Source: Gammaproteobacteria bacterium HGW-Gammaproteobacteria-2 (lineage in GTDB: Bacteria; Pseudomonadota; Gammaproteobacteria; Xanthomonadales; Xanthomonadaceae). From it: 36,114 nucleotides of DNA. The stretch spans positions 1 through 36,114 of the forward strand of contig PGZE01000044.1 of assembly GCA_002840015.1 (NCBI GenBank), written 5' to 3'. The position numbers and the translations under genes were made by a program. Below, one piece after another: positions 33,160-36,114 of the stretch. Positions within the stretch are counted from its first letter, which is position 1, and every line of letters starts with the position of its first letter. The notes beneath the pieces are model-generated. The model had not been told where the DNA came from, did not search any database, and saw only the letters and a list, made by a program, of their open reading frames with translations.

Positions 33160-34920
33160 TCAAATCGCAAACTGCAGGCGCGCCAATTCCGCGTACAACC
33201 CACCTTGCGCCACCAGTTCCTCGTGCCGGCCCTGGGCCACGATGCGACCATGATCGAGCACCACGATGCGATCCACCCGCTGCACGGTCGCCAGCCGGTG
33301 CGCGATGATCAGGGTGGTGCGCCCCTGCATCAGTCGGTCCAGTGCATGCTGGATCGCGCGTTCACTTTGCGCATCCAGCGCGCTGGTGGCTTCATCGAGC
33401 AGCAGGATCGGTGCATCCTTGAGCAGCGCGCGGGCAATCGCCAGGCGTTGCTGCTGACCACCAGAAAGGCGCGAGCCGTGCTCACCCAGATAGGTGTGAT
33501 AGCCCTCTGGCAGCGCCTGAATGAAGGTGTGCGCTTCGGCCAGCCGCGCCGCTTCGTACACGTCGTCGTCGCTGGCATCGAGCCGGCCATAGCGCAGGTT
33601 TTCCATGGCGTCGGCGCCGAAAATCACCGGGTCTTGCGGCACCAGGGCAATGCGTGAGCGCAGGTCGGCCGGCTCCAGTGTGCGCACATCATGGCCATCA
33701 ACCTTCACGCTGCCGGTTTGCGGGTCGAAGAATCGCAGCAGCATCTGGAATACCGTGCTTTTGCCAGCGCCCGACGGCCCCACCAAGGCTACCGTTTCAC
33801 CAGCGCGAATGTGCAAGGTGAAATCGATCAATGCCGAGGTTTCCGGGCGCGAGGGGTAGTGGAATGTCACCGCGTCAAAGCTGACATCGCCGCTGAAGCG
33901 CGCCGGAAGCGGTTGCGGCTGGGCGGGCGCGGCGATATGCGAGCGTTCGCGCAGCAACTCGTTGATCCGTGCCATGCCGCCGGCAGCGCGTTGCACATCG
34001 TTCCAGACTTCGGTGAGCGCGCCCACCGAACCGGCGCCGATGATGGCGTACAGCACGAACTGGCCGAGCGCGCCGGAGCTCATGTTGCCGGCGATGACAT
34101 CCTTGGCTCCAACCCACAGCACTGCGGTAATGGCGCCGAAGATCAGCAGTATCACCAGTGCAGTCATCAGTGATTGGGTACGGATGCGGATGCGCGAGGT
34201 GAGATAGGTGCGATGGGCGGCATCGGCAAAACGCTCGCTCTCGTGCGCCTCGCGAGCGTAGCTTTGCACGGTGTGCATGGCGTTGAGGGTTTCGCTGGCA
34301 CGCGCACTGGCGTCGGCAAGGCGATCCTGGCTGGCGCGCGATTGCTCGCGCACGCGACGGCCGAACAGGGCGATCGGGACGATGACCGCCGGGATGACAA
34401 TCGCAGCCATACCCGCCAGCCGCGGGCTGGTGATCGCCAGCATGATCGCCGAACCCGATGCGTTGAGCACATTGCGCACCGCGATCGATACGCTGGAACC
34501 GATCACCGTGCGCAGCATTTCAGTGTCAGCCGACAGCCGAGAGATGATTTCGCCGCTGCGTGTGCGCTCGAAAAAACTCATATCCAGATGCATCAGGTGC
34601 GTAAAGACCTGCTTGCGGATATCGGCGACGATGCGTTCAGCCAGTACGGTGATGCAGAAAAACCGGGCGGCTGTGGCCATGGCGAGAATGGCAGCGACCA
34701 CGAACAAAATCTCGAACCAGCGATCGATCGAGCCGCCACCGGCGCCGCCGATGCCTTTGTCGATCACCAGGCGAAAGGCAATCGGCAGCGCCAGCGTGGA
34801 GCCGGCGGCGATCAGCATGAAGCCCAGCCAGCCGGCGACCAGTCCGCGATAGGGGCTGGCGTAAGGCCACAGGCGCCGAAGGGACGACAGTTTACCGCTG
34901 GATTTTTCAGAAGTGCTCAT
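33160..34920 (-). CDS. MsbA-like ABC exporter (fused membrane and ATPase domains)
   Basis: A 586-residue half-transporter. Six membrane helices occupy about residues 25-315, with the intracellular-loop motif FFERTRSGEIISRLSADTE typical of type IV exporters. The ATPase domain has Walker A GPSGAGKST (381-389), Q-loop LVPQDPVIFG, signature LSGGQQQRLAIARALL, Walker B ILLLDEATSALD and the switch His in IIAHRLATV. It would act as a homodimer; the substrate (lipid or drug) is unknown, and it is probably not the essential MsbA itself. The ATG overlaps the yigZ stop (ATGA). Confidence 0.9.
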   Translation of the reverse strand: MSTSEKSSGKLSSLRRLWPYASPYRGLVAGWLGFMLIAAGSTLALPIAFRLVIDKGIGGAGGGSIDRWFEILFVVAAILAMATAARFFCITVLAERIVADIRKQVFTHLMHLDMSFFERTRSGEIISRLSADTEMLRTVIGSSVSIAVRNVLNASGSAIMLAITSPRLAGMAAIVIPAVIVPIALFGRRVREQSRASQDRLADASARASETLNAMHTVQSYAREAHESERFADAAHRTYLTSRIRIRTQSLMTALVILLIFGAITAVLWVGAKDVIAGNMSSGALGQFVLYAIIGAGSVGALTEVWNDVQRAAGGMARINELLRERSHIAAPAQPQPLPARFSGDVSFDAVTFHYPSRPETSALIDFTLHIRAGETVALVGPSGAGKSTVFQMLLRFFDPQTGSVKVDGHDVRTLEPADLRSRIALVPQDPVIFGADAMENLRYGRLDASDDDVYEAARLAEAHTFIQALPEGYHTYLGEHGSRLSGGQQQRLAIARALLKDAPILLLDEATSALDAQSERAIQHALDRLMQGRTTLIIAHRLATVQRVDRIVVLDHGRIVAQGRHEELVAQGGLYAELARLQFAI

Positions 34921-35519
34921 GGATTCTCATCGTCGGCAATCAGTAGATGCGCCTGTCCGCGGGTGGCATCGCGCAAGGCATCCGCCAGGGGGTGTTGCAT
35001 GGCTGCGGGCAGACTCAGCCGAATGAGCAAACCATCGGCCTGGTAATTCTCGCCGATCTTGCATGCCTGATGTTGCTGCATCAAGGTATGAGCGACGCCG
35101 GTGTGTTCAAAGCCACAGCGCAATTGCATTTCGCACATACGAATCACAGTGCGGCGTTCGGCAACGCGCAGACATTCGGCCGCAGTGCCGCCGTAAGCAC
35201 GCAGCAGGCCGCCGGCACCGAGCTTGATGCCACCAAACCAGCGGATCACCAGCACCACCACCTGATCCAGTCCCTGACCATCGATGGCCGCCAGTATCGG
35301 CCGACCAGCGGTGCCACCGGGCTCGCCGTCGTCGTTGGAGCGATAGCGTTCACCGATTCGCCAGGCCCAACAATTGTGGGTTGCGGTTGCGTCGCGGTGG
35401 GCAGCAATGAAGGCCAGGGCTTCGTCCTCGTCAGCAACCGGAGCGGCGTGCGCGACGAAACGACTCTTGCGTATTTCCTGGGCAAGGCAGTGGGGTGTAG
35501 TCAGTGTGGTGCTTTGCAT
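34917..35519 (-). CDS. YigZ/IMPACT family protein
   Basis: A 200-residue protein with the UPF0029 (Impact N-terminal) domain: KSRFVAHAAPVADEDEALAF, THNCWAWRIG, SNDDGEPGGTAGRPIL and VVVLVIRWFGGIKLGAGGLL. A C-terminal DUF1949-type ferredoxin-like domain follows. Its role in bacteria is uncertain; eukaryotic IMPACT modulates the Gcn2 kinase. ATG 35519 is chosen to fit the family start. ATG 35531 is in frame four codons upstream, and neither has a strong ribosome site. The stop overlaps the ABC gene start. Confidence 0.88.
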   Translation of the reverse strand: MQSTTLTTPHCLAQEIRKSRFVAHAAPVADEDEALAFIAAHRDATATHNCWAWRIGERYRSNDDGEPGGTAGRPILAAIDGQGLDQVVVLVIRWFGGIKLGAGGLLRAYGGTAAECLRVAERRTVIRMCEMQLRCGFEHTGVAHTLMQQHQACKIGENYQADGLLIRLSLPAAMQHPLADALRDATRGQAHLLIADDENP

Positions 35520-35704
35520 ATCACGGTGCATTTCAGCGGCGGAGGCATGGCGTCGGAATGCCCAGTGTAGCGACCGTGCATTGCCCTTGTCGGGGAAATG
35601 CTGGTCGGGCGGATAATGGCATTTCGCACGGCGGAGGATCGGCGCCAGCCACTGTGCCGGTAGGGATCGAGCTCCCAGATTGGGCTGGGGCAAGTACTAC
35701 ACAA

Positions 35705-35903
35705 GTGCTGTCCTGATTAGCGCTATATCTCAGCGGTAGAAGCCCCTCTCCCGCCGGGAGAGGGGTTGGGGGTGAGGGTTCGGTGCGAGTATCTGCCATC
35801 GTACAGGCTTGAACCCTCATCCGGCGCTTCGCGCCACCTTCTCCCGGAGGGAGAAGGGGCCGAAGCCCGCCGGGCTGAGATATAGCGCTAATCAGGAGTG
35901 CTG
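35705..35903. mobile_element. Complete MITE with 24-base perfect terminal repeats and 6-base target duplication
   Basis: The element (35711-35897, 187 bases) has exact 24-base terminal inverted repeats: 35711-35734 (TCCTGATTAGCGCTATATCT...) and 35874-35897. It is flanked by GTGCTG on both sides (35705-35710 and 35898-35903), a direct target duplication. It encodes no protein. Inside are nested hairpins, CCCCTCTCCCGCCGGGAGAG (35745 on) and TTCTCCCGGAGGGAGAA (near 35840-35856), and a GTGAGGGTT/AACCCTCAT pair, so the whole unit can fold into one long cruciform. A transposase in trans would be needed to move it; none is visible. Confidence 0.85.
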
Positions 35904-35910
35904 TTTGTGC

Positions 35911-35940
35911 TTGACAACGTCTATGCGTTGTGGTTTTTTA
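35911..35940 (+). promoter_or_regulatory. Possible promoter with overlapping inverted repeat
   Basis: TTGACA (35911-35916) is a perfect -35 box, but the -10 at usual spacing is poor (TTTTTA at 35935). An inverted repeat, ACAACG-TCTATG-CGTTGT (35914-35931), overlaps the spacer and could be an operator. It would serve the gene starting at 36103. Confidence 0.35.
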
Positions 35941-35993
35941 ACTTGAGCTTAACAACTCGCCGTGACCGAAAAAAATCAATGAGGGTAACGAGA

Positions 35994-36047
35994 ATGAATG
36001 ATTCAACCGCATCTAACCTGAATACTCATGTCGCCGCCTCCCGGTGA
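35994..36047 (+). CDS. Possible 17-residue leader peptide
   Basis: ATG 35994, with GAGGG about 9 bases upstream, opens MNDSTASNLNTHVAASR and stops at TGA 36045-36047. The last codons lie on CGCCTCC (36035-36041), which is complementary to the ribosome site of the next gene. An in-frame ATG at 35979 would add five residues. No family is recognised. The placement suggests a regulatory leader, but chance cannot be excluded at this length. Confidence 0.35.
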   Translation: MNDSTASNLNTHVAASR

Positions 36048-36099
36048 TGGCGGTAACCTCGTGATTCCACAAACACGCGGGAGCCACTCCCAGGAGGCG
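36035..36099 (+). promoter_or_regulatory. Mutually exclusive hairpins around a ribosome-binding site
   Basis: CGCCTCC (36035-36041) can pair with GGAGGCG (36093-36099), which contains the AGGAGG ribosome site, and so hide it. The overlapping CTCCCG (36038-36043) can instead pair with CGGGAG (36078-36083), leaving the site free; CCGCC/GGCGG (36034-36053) offers a third option. The leader-peptide stop falls here, so translation of the leader could choose between the forms. Read by eye only. Confidence 0.4.
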
Positions 36100-36102
36100 A
36101 CC

Positions 36103-36114
36103 ATGAAACTCTAC
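36103..36114 (+). CDS. Start of a truncated gene (M-K-L-Y...)
   Basis: ATG 36103 with a consensus AGGAGG (36092-36097) 5 bases upstream opens a frame MKLY that runs off the window. Several glutathione S-transferases begin this way, but four residues cannot identify a gene. Confidence 0.5.

Noticed and set aside
1-36114. tRNA or rRNA genes
   Set aside because: No cloverleaf with a GTTCRA-type T-loop or CCA end, and no rRNA core sequence, was seen on reading through.

Overview
The window looks like chromosomal DNA of a gammaproteobacterium of the order Lysobacterales (Xanthomonadales). The best evidence is the arginine cluster. It encodes an acetylornithine-type carbamoyltransferase, an M20 deacetylase suited to acetylcitrulline, and one protein fusing N-acetylglutamate kinase to a GNAT-type synthase, a combination typical of this order. 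The run cmk-rpsA-ihfB-lapA-lapB is standard for gammaproteobacteria. Most of the window is GC-rich, while about 780-4260 is visibly AT-rich and looks acquired.

Layout. 1-740: imperfect 84-base repeats around the C-terminal remnant of a REP-associated (RAYT) transposase. 984-4195: a restriction-modification island with a small PD-(D/E)XK-type protein facing a methylase and a one-domain specificity subunit. 4310-4710: the N-terminal remnant of a second RAYT copy amid related repeats. 4837-10613 (+): lytic transglycosylase, DUF2845 protein, then a tightly packed signalling unit (small domain protein, HDOD protein, hybrid histidine kinase, single receiver). 18265-10800 (-): arginine operon argF'-argG-argE'-argA/B-argC-argH. 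18608-21575: a membrane TPR-GGDEF diguanylate cyclase flanked by inverted copies of a MITE-like element. 21857-31642 (+): cmk, rpsA, ihfB, lapA, lapB, then a surface-polysaccharide run (WecA-like transferase, membrane nucleotide-sugar dehydratase, galU), an FAD oxidoreductase and a CsaA-like protein. 35519-31655 (-): YigZ, an MsbA-like ABC exporter and outer-membrane phospholipase A. 35711-36114: a complete MITE, a possible leader peptide, and the first four codons of a further gene.

How the parts work together. The arginine genes form one route from glutamate through acetylated intermediates to arginine. Their 5' leader encodes a 34-residue peptide with four Arg codons in six, followed by mutually exclusive RNA pairings and a strong terminator, which is the layout of ribosome-mediated attenuation. 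Arrays of the octamer GGGACTCG have invaded the operon junctions and now encode the ends of ArgF' and ArgG; they also create a tiny reading frame abutting argE'.

The most surprising gene is rpsA. It appears to lack 34 bases in the middle, which breaks the frame of a protein normally essential; a sequence or assembly error must be excluded first. The other system worth a second look is the restriction-modification island, whose subunit layout fits neither textbook type I nor simple type II.
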